Positions 1 to 5,682 of a stretch of 6,585 nt of DNA are shown piece by piece. Where the stretch lies: assembly GCA_937889795.1 (NCBI GenBank), contig CALBZH010000292.1, forward strand, positions 1 through 6,585, read 5' to 3'. A program made the translations under genes and the position numbers. The notes beneath the pieces are model-generated. The model made no database searches, was not told where the DNA came from, and worked only from the letters and a program-made list of their open reading frames with translations. Numbering within the stretch: the first letter of the stretch is position 1; each line of letters opens with the position of its first letter. Source of the DNA: an uncultured Syntrophobacteraceae bacterium. Lineage in GTDB: Bacteria; Desulfobacterota; Syntrophobacteria; Syntrophobacterales; Syntrophobacteraceae.

Positions 1-100
1 GGACTGAAATTGCTCTAGTAACGAGCTTCGTCTGGCTGGGGCTGCTCGCCGTCCGGCGCGAGTTCACGTTAAGGCGTCTATCTCTATTGGGGTTTGATTC

Positions 101-202
101 ATGCAAGGCATGGCACTGTTTCTCCTCCTCCTTTTATCCCTCCTCCTTAGCGGGAGGACCCGGGAGCGGGAACGCTTTGCCTTTCCTCTGCAGGTGACAT
201 AG
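101..202 (+). CDS. leuL: Leucine-rich leader peptide of the leuA attenuator
   Basis: This is a 33-codon ORF from ATG 101 to TAG 200-202. Residues 6-16 hold nine leucines (one, then five in a row, then three in a row, separated by Phe and Ser), and residue 30 is a tenth. The Leu codons lie at 116-118, 122-136 and 140-148 and use CTG, CTC, CTT and TTA. A second in-frame ATG is at 110. The ribosome binding site is weak (GGGG at 89-92, 8 bases before ATG 101). The rest (residues 17-33) is Arg/Glu-rich and matches no family. Position upstream of an intrinsic terminator and of leuA, together with the Leu run, is the hallmark of leader peptides whose translation senses charged tRNA-Leu. The product itself probably has no function. 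The alternative reading is a tiny one-helix membrane peptide, but the RNA structures downstream make attenuation more likely. The symbol is by analogy with enterobacterial leuL. Confidence 0.8.
   Translation: MQGMALFLLLLLSLLLSGRTRERERFAFPLQVT
141..170 (+). promoter_or_regulatory. Possible pause/protector hairpins in the leu leader
   Basis: TCCTCC at 141-146 can pair with GGAGGA at 153-158 across a 6-base loop. Immediately after it, CCCG 159-162 can pair with CGGG 167-170. The first hairpin overlaps the last Leu codons and the second overlaps the start of the antiterminator arm (166-173). In a classical attenuator these would be the 1:2 pairing that forms when the leader is not being translated, or ahead of the ribosome as a pause site. 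This role is inferred from position and pairing only. The stems are short. Confidence 0.4.
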
Positions 203-245
203 ACCAGACGGTCGTTAAGGAAAAGCAAAGGCCATGGGTTCCCGC
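166..245 (+). promoter_or_regulatory. Antiterminator pairing of the leuA attenuator
   Basis: Two helices can form between the region just after the Leu codons and the terminator. GCGGGAAC at 166-173 is a perfect 8-base complement of GTTCCCGC at 238-245. CTTTGCCTTTCCT at 175-187 pairs with AGGAAAAGCAAAG at 218-230 in 12 of 13 positions (one C/A mismatch, 181 against 224). Together they occupy the base of the terminator's left arm (227-230), its loop (239-244) and one base of each arm next to the loop (238, 245). The antiterminator and terminator therefore cannot both form fully. A ribosome stalled on Leu codons 122-148 would leave 166-187 free to pair. A ribosome moving on to the stop at 200 would mask much of it. 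The complementarity is seen directly and the regulatory logic is inferred. Confidence 0.65.
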
Positions 246-265
246 CCATGGCCTTTTTGTTTTTT
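227..265 (+). terminator. Intrinsic terminator (attenuator) upstream of leuA
   Basis: A perfect 12-bp stem pairs 227-238 with 245-256. Its core is GGCCATGGG/CCCATGGCC and its loop is six bases (TTCCCG). It is followed by a T tract (254-258 and 260-265, interrupted by one G at 259). This is a textbook Rho-independent terminator. It lies between a leucine-rich leader peptide and leuA on the same strand, with no other gene ending here, so it most likely acts as a conditional attenuator and not as the end of an upstream operon. Confidence 0.9.
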
Positions 266-309
266 AAGCATACCAGCGGAAATTGGTGCTCATTGGACAT
301 CTTGCGGAA

Positions 310-429
310 AGGAGGTGAGGGCGCATGGGGTTGTGCGGTCCAGTGGATTCGGATGACGGCGAATCTGCGTTAGGGTCCCTTGAGAGAGGTGAAGTGCAAA
401 CAGACATCGTACAGGAAAGGAAGCTCACC
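310..429 (+). promoter_or_regulatory. leuA 5' region with a strong alternative ribosome binding site
   Basis: AGGAGGTG at 310-317 stands ahead of ATG 325, 9 bases after the GGAGG core. It is the best Shine-Dalgarno match in the window. ATG 325 is in frame with leuA, so translation from it gives a 35-residue acidic N-terminal extension. A second, weaker site (416-423) precedes ATG 430. Which start is used, or whether both are, cannot be decided from the sequence. Confidence 0.5.
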
Positions 430-1944
430 ATGAGCAGCCGAAAGGTTTTTGTTTTTGACACGACGTTGAGGGACGGGGAGCAGGTTCCCGGGGCCAAACT
501 GAACAAGAAGGAGAAGGTTGAGATCGCCAAACAGCTTGGGCGCCTGGGAGTGGATGTCATCGAGGCCGGCTTCCCGTGCTCTTCCCCCGAGGACTTGGCG
601 GCGATCAAGGCGGTATGTGAAGAAGTCCGGGGACCGGTGATCGCGGGGCTCGCGCGAGCGGTTCAACAGGATATCGACATTGCCTGGGAAGCCGTACGGC
701 AGGCCGAGCGTCCTCGCATCCACGTCTTTTTGGGCTCGTCTGACATTCACCTGCAGAAGAAGCTGCGCCAGGATCGGGACGCGGCTCTCCAGCGGGCGGT
801 GGATGCCGTAAAGTACGCCAAGAACCTGTGCGAGGATGTCGAATACTCGACGGAAGATGCTTCGCGGACCGACTTCGACTACCTCTGCCGGGTTGTGGAA
901 GCCGTTATTGAAACTGGTGCGACGGTTGTCAACATTCCGGACACGGTTGGGTACGCGATCCCCGAGGAGTTCGGGGACCTTATCCGGCGACTGCGGGATC
1001 GGGTGCCGGCCCTGGATCGGGTGACCTTGAGCGTCCACTGCCACAACGACCTGGGGCTGGCCGTTTCCAATAGTCTGGCCGCCATTCGCCAGGGGGCCGA
1101 CCAAGTGGAATGCACGATCAACGGCGTCGGTGAGCGGGCCGGCAATGCCTCTCTCGAAGAAATTGTGATGGCCCTTCGAACGCGCCCGACGGTCTTTGGC
1201 GCCCACACCGACATCCGGACGGAAGAAATCTACCGCACCAGTCGGATGGTGAGCCGCCTCATGAACATCCCGGTTCAACCGAACAAGGCCATCGTCGGTG
1301 CCAACGCATTCGCCCATTCCTCCGGGGTTCACCAGGACGGTATTCTGAAAGATCGCTCCACGTACGAAATCATGCGCCCTGAGGATGTGGGCATCAAGCA
1401 GCACAGCATCGTCCTCACGGCCCGTTCGGGGCGGGCGGCCCTCCGACATCGTCTGAACGAAATCGGGTATTCGCTGGAGCCGGATATCTTCGAGCGCGTT
1501 TACAATCGATTCATCAACGTTGCGGATCGTAAGAAAGAGATCGGAAGCCAGGACCTCAATGCCATCGTCGAGATCGAGCTGACGAAGGTCCCGGAAACCT
1601 ACTCTTTCCACAGCATGCAGATCATGAGCGGGAGCACCATGACGCCGCTGGCTTCGGTCACGTTGCTCCGGGAGGGGGAGAAACGGACGGATGCCGCGAC
1701 GGGAAATGGTCCGGTGGACGCGGTCTTCAACTGCATCGAGCGGATCATCGACCAGCACGGAGTGCTCCGTGATTACGATCTCAAGGCGGTTACGATGGGG
1801 AAAGACGCACTAGGGGAAGCCATGGTCCGGGTGGAGATCGAGGGTGCCGTCTATTCGGGAGTAGGCACGAGTCCGGACGTCATCGAGGCCAGTGGCCGAG
1901 CCTATCTGAATGCGTTCAACCGATTCTTTGCAAACTCACAATGA
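430..1944 (+). CDS. leuA: 2-isopropylmalate synthase
   Basis: LeuA catalyses the first committed step of leucine synthesis: acetyl-CoA plus 2-oxoisovalerate gives 2-isopropylmalate, in the cytosol. Numbered from ATG 430 (504 residues), the HMGL-like TIM barrel carries the FDTTLRDGEQ signature at 9-18 (metal ligand D10, catalytic R14), SVHCHNDLGLA at 201-211 (H203, H205), NGVGERAGN at 231-239 (N239) and SGVHQDGILK at 298-307. The C-terminal allosteric leucine-binding domain spans about 375-504 and includes a GNGPVDAVF stretch near 426. Length and layout fit the short-type LeuA family. ATG 430 is chosen because homologues begin just before this signature, and it has a site (AAAGGAAG, 416-423). 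An in-frame ATG at 325, behind a stronger site (AGGAGGTG, 310-317), would add 35 residues with no recognisable family match. Expression is probably controlled by the upstream attenuator. Citramalate and homocitrate synthases are related alternatives, but the leucine leader favours LeuA. Confidence 0.95.
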   Translation: MSSRKVFVFDTTLRDGEQVPGAKLNKKEKVEIAKQLGRLGVDVIEAGFPCSSPEDLAAIKAVCEEVRGPVIAGLARAVQQDIDIAWEAVRQAERPRIHVFLGSSDIHLQKKLRQDRDAALQRAVDAVKYAKNLCEDVEYSTEDASRTDFDYLCRVVEAVIETGATVVNIPDTVGYAIPEEFGDLIRRLRDRVPALDRVTLSVHCHNDLGLAVSNSLAAIRQGADQVECTINGVGERAGNASLEEIVMALRTRPTVFGAHTDIRTEEIYRTSRMVSRLMNIPVQPNKAIVGANAFAHSSGVHQDGILKDRSTYEIMRPEDVGIKQHSIVLTARSGRAALRHRLNEIGYSLEPDIFERVYNRFINVADRKKEIGSQDLNAIVEIELTKVPETYSFHSMQIMSGSTMTPLASVTLLREGEKRTDAATGNGPVDAVFNCIERIIDQHGVLRDYDLKAVTMGKDALGEAMVRVEIEGAVYSGVGTSPDVIEASGRAYLNAFNRFFANSQ

Positions 1945-1948
1945 AGGA

Positions 1949-2051
1949 AAGACGCGGAGACTGGGGGACACAAGGGACAGACCGGGAGCGAGGACTACGC
2001 CCGATTTGCTTCTGGTCTCCCCGTCTCCGCTTCCCCCACTCTCCCCGTCTT
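1949..2051. repeat. Imperfect GC-rich inverted repeat after leuA
   Basis: Positions 1949-1968 pair with 2032-2051 in 18 of 20 positions (mismatches at 1955/2045 and 1961/2039). The right side carries two similar GTCT/CTCCCC-type units (2014-2030 and 2032-2051), either of which could pair with the left arm. Inside, AGACC 1979-1983 can also pair with GGTCT 2014-2018. The repeat starts 5 bases after the leuA stop. No T tract follows, so it is not a standard intrinsic terminator. It could stabilise the leuA transcript 3' end, slow read-through, or be a copy of a dispersed intergenic repeat. Confidence 0.6.
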
Positions 2052-2059
2052 CACTCCAC

Positions 2060-2088
2060 TGGACCGGCGCGCTTCGGTACCTTATCTT
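2060..2088 (+). promoter_or_regulatory. Candidate promoter for the small membrane protein gene
   Basis: TGGACC (2060-2065; 4 of 6 to the -35 consensus) and TATCTT (2083-2088; 4 of 6 to the -10 consensus) are separated by exactly 17 bases. The predicted transcription start is about 2095, the A of the start codon, which would make the mRNA leaderless. That agrees with the lack of any Shine-Dalgarno sequence there. Both boxes are imperfect, so chance is a real possibility. Confidence 0.3.
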
Positions 2089-2094
2089 CCCATC

Positions 2095-2340
2095 ATGAAA
2101 CGCATCGCACGGATTCTTCTCGGTTGGGCCTGCATCGGACTTGGAATCGTGGGTTTATTCCTTCCGGTTCTGCAGGGATGGTTTTTTCTCGTGACGGGAA
2201 TTGCACTCCTTGCGAGAGACGTCCGAGTGTTCGGGCGAGCCCTCTGTTGGCTGGAGCGGCATGTGGGCTTTGTACGCAGATGGATGGCACGGTATCGCCA
2301 GACGGCTTCCGATCAGAACGATCCTTTTCCCCCCTGCTGA
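2095..2340 (+). CDS. Small inner-membrane protein (PGPGW / YbaN-DUF454-like)
   Basis: This is an 81-residue protein with a short basic N-terminus (MKRIAR), one hydrophobic segment at about 7-24, a turn containing PVLQGW (about 24-29), and a second hydrophobic segment at about 29-40. An Arg-rich, amphipathic cytoplasmic tail follows. The pattern of LGW, a hydrophobic glycine-rich helix, LP-x-x-QGW and a second helix ending LLARD resembles small two-helix membrane proteins of the PGPGW or YbaN/DUF454 type. Their biochemical function is not known. The family call is from memory of the pattern, not a search. No ribosome binding site precedes ATG 2095. The gene lies 150 bases after leuA and ends 10 bases before the stop of the convergent carboxypeptidase gene, with no terminator between. 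The last ~15 residues are polar and appear non-conserved. Confidence 0.65.
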   Translation: MKRIARILLGWACIGLGIVGLFLPVLQGWFFLVTGIALLARDVRVFGRALCWLERHVGFVRRWMARYRQTASDQNDPFPPC

Positions 2341-2350
2341 GATCGTCTGG

Positions 2351-3778
2351 CTACAAGGTCCGTTTCTTTTTGCTGGAGGCGGAAGTCGCCTGCGACGAGC
2401 CGCTTTTCCCCGTCGTTGAGTCAGACTTCGATTTGGAGACGGCGGGAGCCCTGTCTGAGCCTTGGATGATGTTCTTGGAGCTTACGGAAGCAGATTTTCG
2501 GGTCTTCGTACGATTCCCGGAAGGCGTGGCTTCAGCCTTTTTCAAGGAAGCCTTTCCGGATCCCTGTGTTGTCACACTAGCTGTCTTCTTGTCACCAGAA
2601 CCTTTCTTCCCGGGATCGGGCGAGGCGGTAGAAGGATTGGATGAAGACGCTGCCTTTCCTCTTGAGGCGACTTGGGCTTTGGTACCTTGGACCTCCTTGC
2701 CTGCGGCCAAGGCGCCCCGCGAAGCCGTCGGAGCGCAGCTGCCGGCTGCGATCTGATGCTGCGTGCTGGCCGCCTTCTTGCGTCCTGCTCGCATGGAGCG
2801 CTTCCCGCTAGCGACAGACAGTCGTGTGGCTCCTCTCTCTCTGAGCCGGGTTGCCTGCGGGGAGACTTCGTCTCTGGCTGGATTTCGTTCCAGAGCGAAC
2901 CGCGTGGGCTCTTCCAGCTTGATGACCGGAGATCCCGATGCAATGGCCTGGTAGCCGAGATCGAGAAGCCTGGCCGTCTCCGATGCCCGTACCCCTGGGC
3001 TGGGGGCTCCGAGAACGACGGCCAGAAGGCGGGTTTCGCCGCGCTTGCAGGTGGCGGACTGGTTGTAGCCAGCCGAGCAGACAAAGCCCGTTTTGAGTCC
3101 ATCCACGCCGGGGCAGGTTCCCAGAAGTCGATTGGCATTGTGATGGGTTGTGGTCCGATACGTGTAGGATTGCATGGAATGGATGTTGAGGGATTCCGGG
3201 AATCGGCGCAGATAGGCCACGGAGAGCTTGGCGATGTCTCTGGCGGTCGAGTACTGGCCGGGTGAAGGCAGGCCGTTGGGCGTCGTGAAGCGGGAATGCG
3301 TCATGCCGAGATCGCGAGCCTTGTTGTTCATGATGCGCACAAATTCTTCGACGCTGCCTGCCATGTGCTCGGCGATGGCGACGCAGGCGTCGTTGCCGGA
3401 TACCACCGCCATGCCCTTGATCAACTCCTCAACGGGCACGATGTGGCCGGTCTTGAGCCCCATCCTCGATCCGCCGGTCTGGGCGGCGCGGCTGCTGACA
3501 TGGACATTCTCCCACGGGCGGAGACGCCCGTCGCGCAGGGCCTCGAAAACGATGTAAAGGGTGAGCACCTTCGTGATGGAAGCCGGAGCGATGGTGGTAT
3601 CGGGAGCCTGCTCGTAGAGAATCCGACCGTCTCCCATGTCGACCAGGAGCGCCGAGTGCGCGTTGATGGCGCCTCGCGGTTGGCCTTTGCGTCCGCGCTT
3701 GGCGAGTGCATCCTCGGGAGTCGAACAGATCGCAATTACAAATATGAGCGCGAAAGAAGTACAAATCCATTTTCGCAT
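2351..3778 (-). CDS. Secreted D-alanyl-D-alanine carboxypeptidase (peptidase S11) with a long Ser/Lys-rich tail
   Basis: This is a low-molecular-weight penicillin-binding protein that removes the terminal D-Ala from peptidoglycan pentapeptides in the periplasm. Numbered from ATG at 3778 (475 residues), it has a signal peptide at about 1-26 (MRKW, hydrophobic core, then a site near ALA). The S11 catalytic motifs are all present: S67-I-T-K70 (nucleophile S67), S127-G-N129 and K229-T-G231. The catalytic domain ends near 285. The usual PBP5 C-terminal beta domain and membrane anchor are not recognisable. Instead residues ~300-475 are a basic low-complexity tail of Ser, Lys, Ala, Thr and Gly. The start is set by AAAGGAA about 6 bases upstream on the minus strand. 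An in-frame ATG at 3814 would put 12 residues ahead of the signal peptide and is less likely. The gene is divergent from mreB. Candidate family names are DacA, DacC or DacF, but I cannot choose between them. Confidence 0.9.
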   Translation of the reverse strand: MRKWICTSFALIFVIAICSTPEDALAKRGRKGQPRGAINAHSALLVDMGDGRILYEQAPDTTIAPASITKVLTLYIVFEALRDGRLRPWENVHVSSRAAQTGGSRMGLKTGHIVPVEELIKGMAVVSGNDACVAIAEHMAGSVEEFVRIMNNKARDLGMTHSRFTTPNGLPSPGQYSTARDIAKLSVAYLRRFPESLNIHSMQSYTYRTTTHHNANRLLGTCPGVDGLKTGFVCSAGYNQSATCKRGETRLLAVVLGAPSPGVRASETARLLDLGYQAIASGSPVIKLEEPTRFALERNPARDEVSPQATRLRERGATRLSVASGKRSMRAGRKKAASTQHQIAAGSCAPTASRGALAAGKEVQGTKAQVASRGKAASSSNPSTASPDPGKKGSGDKKTASVTTQGSGKASLKKAEATPSGNRTKTRKSASVSSKNIIQGSDRAPAVSKSKSDSTTGKSGSSQATSASSKKKRTL

Positions 3779-4004
3779 CGAGTGTTCCTTTATGCTCAAG
3801 GCAGGATCGCCCATATATTGACTTCGCTGCCGAAGGCCATTTCAAATTCGAAATTAGAGACTACTTCGATTGAATCCTGAGCTGCTGCTGGATCATGCAT
3901 CTGCTTGGCGGTTAGCGTGTGACTCTAGAATAGCGTACTCAAATCTTCAAGGCTAAAATGTCTGAAAAAAATAGATGCTCTTTCCAATAGAAGCAACTAA
4001 GTTT

Positions 4005-4034
4005 TTGCAAACTGCCCATATTTTTTGATATATA
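4005..4034 (+). promoter_or_regulatory. Candidate sigma70-type promoter of mreB
   Basis: TTGCAA (4005-4010) and TATATA (4029-4034) are 18 bases apart, and a TG at 4026-4027 sits close to the extended -10 position. Each box matches its consensus in 4 of 6 positions. Transcription would start near 4041, leaving about 64 bases of leader before mreB. Its location in the most AT-rich part of the divergent spacer supports it. The exact boxes are uncertain. Confidence 0.4.
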
Positions 4035-4044
4035 CCGTTCGGTA
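4033..4044. promoter_or_regulatory. Palindrome TACCG-TT-CGGTA at the mreB promoter
   Basis: A perfect 5-bp inverted repeat with a 2-base centre overlaps the end of the candidate -10 box and the expected transcription start. ACCG-N2-CGGT palindromes are a common form of operator for TetR-type repressors, so repression of mreB by such a protein is possible. No regulator gene is in the window. A short palindrome may also be chance. Confidence 0.3.
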
Positions 4045-4104
4045 AGCACGCTAATCCGGATCGTTACCTGGCGTACAAGGGATTCAAAAGGAGACAAAGC
4101 GGAG

Positions 4105-5127
4105 ATGATGGGGCGGATGTTAGACTTTTTGTCGAAGGACATGGCCATGGATCTGGGGACGGCCAATACCCTGATCTACGTGCGTGGGAAGGGAGTCGTT
4201 CTGGATGAGCCGTCGGTGGTGGCCATGGACAAGAACACGAAACGCGTGGTTGCCGTGGGAAAGGAGGCGCGGAGCCTCCAAGGGAGACACGGCAAGCACA
4301 TCCAGAACATCCGTCCGCTCCGGCATGGTGTCATCAACGATTTTGAAACCGCGACGTACATGATCAAGACGTTCCTGGGGAAAGTGTTTCGGCGCGTTCC
4401 GCTTTCACGTCCCAAACTGGTTGTGGCGGTACCCACCGGCATCACTTCGGTTGAAAAACGAGCCGTTATCGAAGCTTCGGCCATAGCCGGGGCGGGTAAG
4501 ATTTTTCTCATCGAGGAGCCCATGGCGGCGGCGATCGGCAGCGGGTTGCCGGTTGAGGAATCCGGGGGCTACATGGTGGTGGACATCGGTGGCGGAACCA
4601 CCGAGGTGGCGATCACGAGCAATTTCTCCGTCGCCTGCAGTGAAACCCTGCGTATTGCGGGAGATGAGGCAAATGAGGCCATTTGCGACTACGTTCGGCG
4701 CAACCACCAGATCATCATCAGCGAGACCATGGCTGAAACAATCAAGATCAAGATCGGGTCGGCCGTGCCGCTCAAGAAGAATCTGGAAGTGAAGCTCCGT
4801 GGGAAGGACATGACAACGAGCATGCCGAAGGTGGTGACCATCACCGATGCCGACATCCGGGAGGCCATGAAGGAGCCGACGATGGCCGTTGTTGAAGCGG
4901 TTCGGCGTGTCTTGGAGAAGGCGTCACCCGATCTGGCCGGGGATGTCGCGGACAACGGCATCTGGCTCGCCGGAGGAGGGGCGCTTCTTCGAGGAATGCG
5001 GCTCCTCTTGAACCAGGTGACGGGTCTTGAAATCAATCGGGCGGAGGATCCTTTGCGTACGGTGATTCGTGGCGCCGGTGCCGCAACGGAGAACTTCGAC
5101 CATTACCGTGATGTGTTCATGAATTAG
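4105..5127 (+). CDS. mreB: Rod shape-determining protein MreB (bacterial actin)
   Basis: MreB forms ATP-dependent filaments under the cytoplasmic membrane that guide the elongation-phase cell-wall synthesis machinery. The 340-residue sequence has the actin-fold nucleotide motifs in order: phosphate-1 DLGTANT at 16-22, VAVPTGI at 107-113, the EEPMAAAIGSGLPV stretch at 137-150, phosphate-2 DIGGGTTEVA at 160-169, GDEANEAICDYVRR around 186-199 and the adenosine motif GIWLAGGGALLRG at 285-297. Length is typical for MreB. ATG 4105 has AAGGAG at 4088-4093 (spacing 11). ATG 4117 gives MLDFLSKDMAMDLG, which matches the usual N-terminus more closely, so four residues are in doubt. The next gene, 10 bases on, is a cyclophilin. 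The mreC and mreD genes that commonly follow mreB are absent here, so this may be a second paralogue or the mre cluster is split. Confidence 0.97.
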   Translation: MMGRMLDFLSKDMAMDLGTANTLIYVRGKGVVLDEPSVVAMDKNTKRVVAVGKEARSLQGRHGKHIQNIRPLRHGVINDFETATYMIKTFLGKVFRRVPLSRPKLVVAVPTGITSVEKRAVIEASAIAGAGKIFLIEEPMAAAIGSGLPVEESGGYMVVDIGGGTTEVAITSNFSVACSETLRIAGDEANEAICDYVRRNHQIIISETMAETIKIKIGSAVPLKKNLEVKLRGKDMTTSMPKVVTITDADIREAMKEPTMAVVEAVRRVLEKASPDLAGDVADNGIWLAGGGALLRGMRLLLNQVTGLEINRAEDPLRTVIRGAGAATENFDHYRDVFMN

Positions 5128-5137
5128 AGGAGATTGA

Positions 5138-5656
5138 ATGAGCAGCGAAGCGAGCAACCCAGTCGTGATCATGGAAACCTCGGAAGGGACGATCAAGATC
5201 GAGCTTTGGGCGGATAAGGCGCCTGTTACCGTCAAAAACTTCCTTCGTTACGTCGATGACGGCTTCTACGACGGCACGATTTTCCATCGCGTGATCGCGG
5301 ATTTCATGATCCAGGGAGGAGGCTTGACCCCTGAAATGAAGGAGAAGAAGGGTCGGGACCCCATCAAGAACGAGGCGGCACCGGAGCTGAAGAACGAGCG
5401 GGGGACCATCGCCATGGCCCGGACGCAGCTCGTGAACAGTGCCACGTCTCAGTTTTTCATCAATACGGTCGACAACGAGTTTTTGAACCACAAGAACAAG
5501 ACTCCCGCCGGCTTCGGTTACGCGGTATTCGGAAAGGTTTCGGATGGCATGGATGTGGTGGATCAAATCCGAGCCGTGAAGACCGGCTCGTTCGGCCCCT
5601 ACGACGATGTTCCCCAAAAGCCTGTGACCATCGTGAGCGTGAAGCGGGCGAGCTGA
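5138..5656 (+). CDS. ppiB: Cyclophilin-type peptidyl-prolyl cis-trans isomerase
   Basis: This 172-residue single-domain cyclophilin catalyses cis-trans isomerisation of Xaa-Pro bonds during protein folding. No signal peptide or membrane segment is seen, so it should be cytosolic, like PpiB. The active-site elements are visible: FHR at 49-51 (catalytic R51), FMIQGG at 56-61 (F56, M57, Q59), IAMAR at 91-95 (M93), SATSQFFIN at 101-109 (Q105, F106) and GYAVFGKV at 127-134. The first eight residues are a short polar extension before the usual VIMET strand. The ribosome binding site is strong (GAGGAGA, about 6 bases before ATG 5138). The start lies 10 bases after the mreB stop, so the two are almost certainly co-transcribed. 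It also sits ahead of a phosphoesterase on the same strand, but the 249-base gap makes that a looser link. Confidence 0.95.
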   Translation: MSSEASNPVVIMETSEGTIKIELWADKAPVTVKNFLRYVDDGFYDGTIFHRVIADFMIQGGGLTPEMKEKKGRDPIKNEAAPELKNERGTIAMARTQLVNSATSQFFINTVDNEFLNHKNKTPAGFGYAVFGKVSDGMDVVDQIRAVKTGSFGPYDDVPQKPVTIVSVKRAS

Positions 5657-5682
5657 TCGTCCAGTCAAGACCGTTGGAGCGA

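Larger units (their letters stand above)
3779..4104. other. AT-rich divergent intergenic region (carboxypeptidase / mreB)
   Basis: These 326 bases separate two divergent genes and are clearly more AT-rich than the coding DNA, especially 3840-4050. I see no ORF with coding character and no RNA gene. It must hold the promoters of both neighbours. It contains a candidate mreB promoter and palindrome (4005-4044) and a short inverted repeat, ATTTC-6-GAAAT, at 3839-3854 on the carboxypeptidase side. No convincing -35/-10 pair for the carboxypeptidase could be picked. Confidence 0.7.

Noticed and set aside
60..92. Promoter boxes for the leu leader (TTCACG 63-68, TCTATT 83-88).
   Set aside because: The spacing is only 14 bases and the matches are weak. 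A promoter must exist upstream of 101 but I cannot place it.
3..197. Open frame from the window start (frame 3, membrane-like at first) that could be the tail of an upstream gene.
   Set aside because: It runs through the Leu leader region in another frame and loses any protein-like character after about residue 25. Frame 1 has tandem stops at 16-21 and could equally be the true gene end. No family is recognisable, so I did not call it.
101..330. Leucine T-box riboswitch.
   Set aside because: No T-box consensus or specifier-loop layout is visible, and the leader peptide explains the terminator better.
370..1758. 462-codon ORF on the minus strand.
   Set aside because: It is a shadow of leuA in GC-rich DNA. 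The translation has no recognisable domain, whereas the plus strand has all LeuA motifs.
1941..2756. 271-codon plus-strand ORF spanning the inverted repeat and the carboxypeptidase tail.
   Set aside because: It overlaps the small membrane protein and is antisense to the low-complexity tail, and its composition mirrors that tail. No ribosome binding site or domain.
3779..3870. Promoter for the carboxypeptidase on the minus strand (TTGAAA near 3847, TATATG near 3817).
   Set aside because: The spacing is about 22 bases, too long for a standard promoter, and no better pair was found.
2672..3880. Plus-strand ORFs of 194-197 codons opposite the carboxypeptidase.
   Set aside because: They are antisense shadows of a gene with a full set of catalytic motifs.
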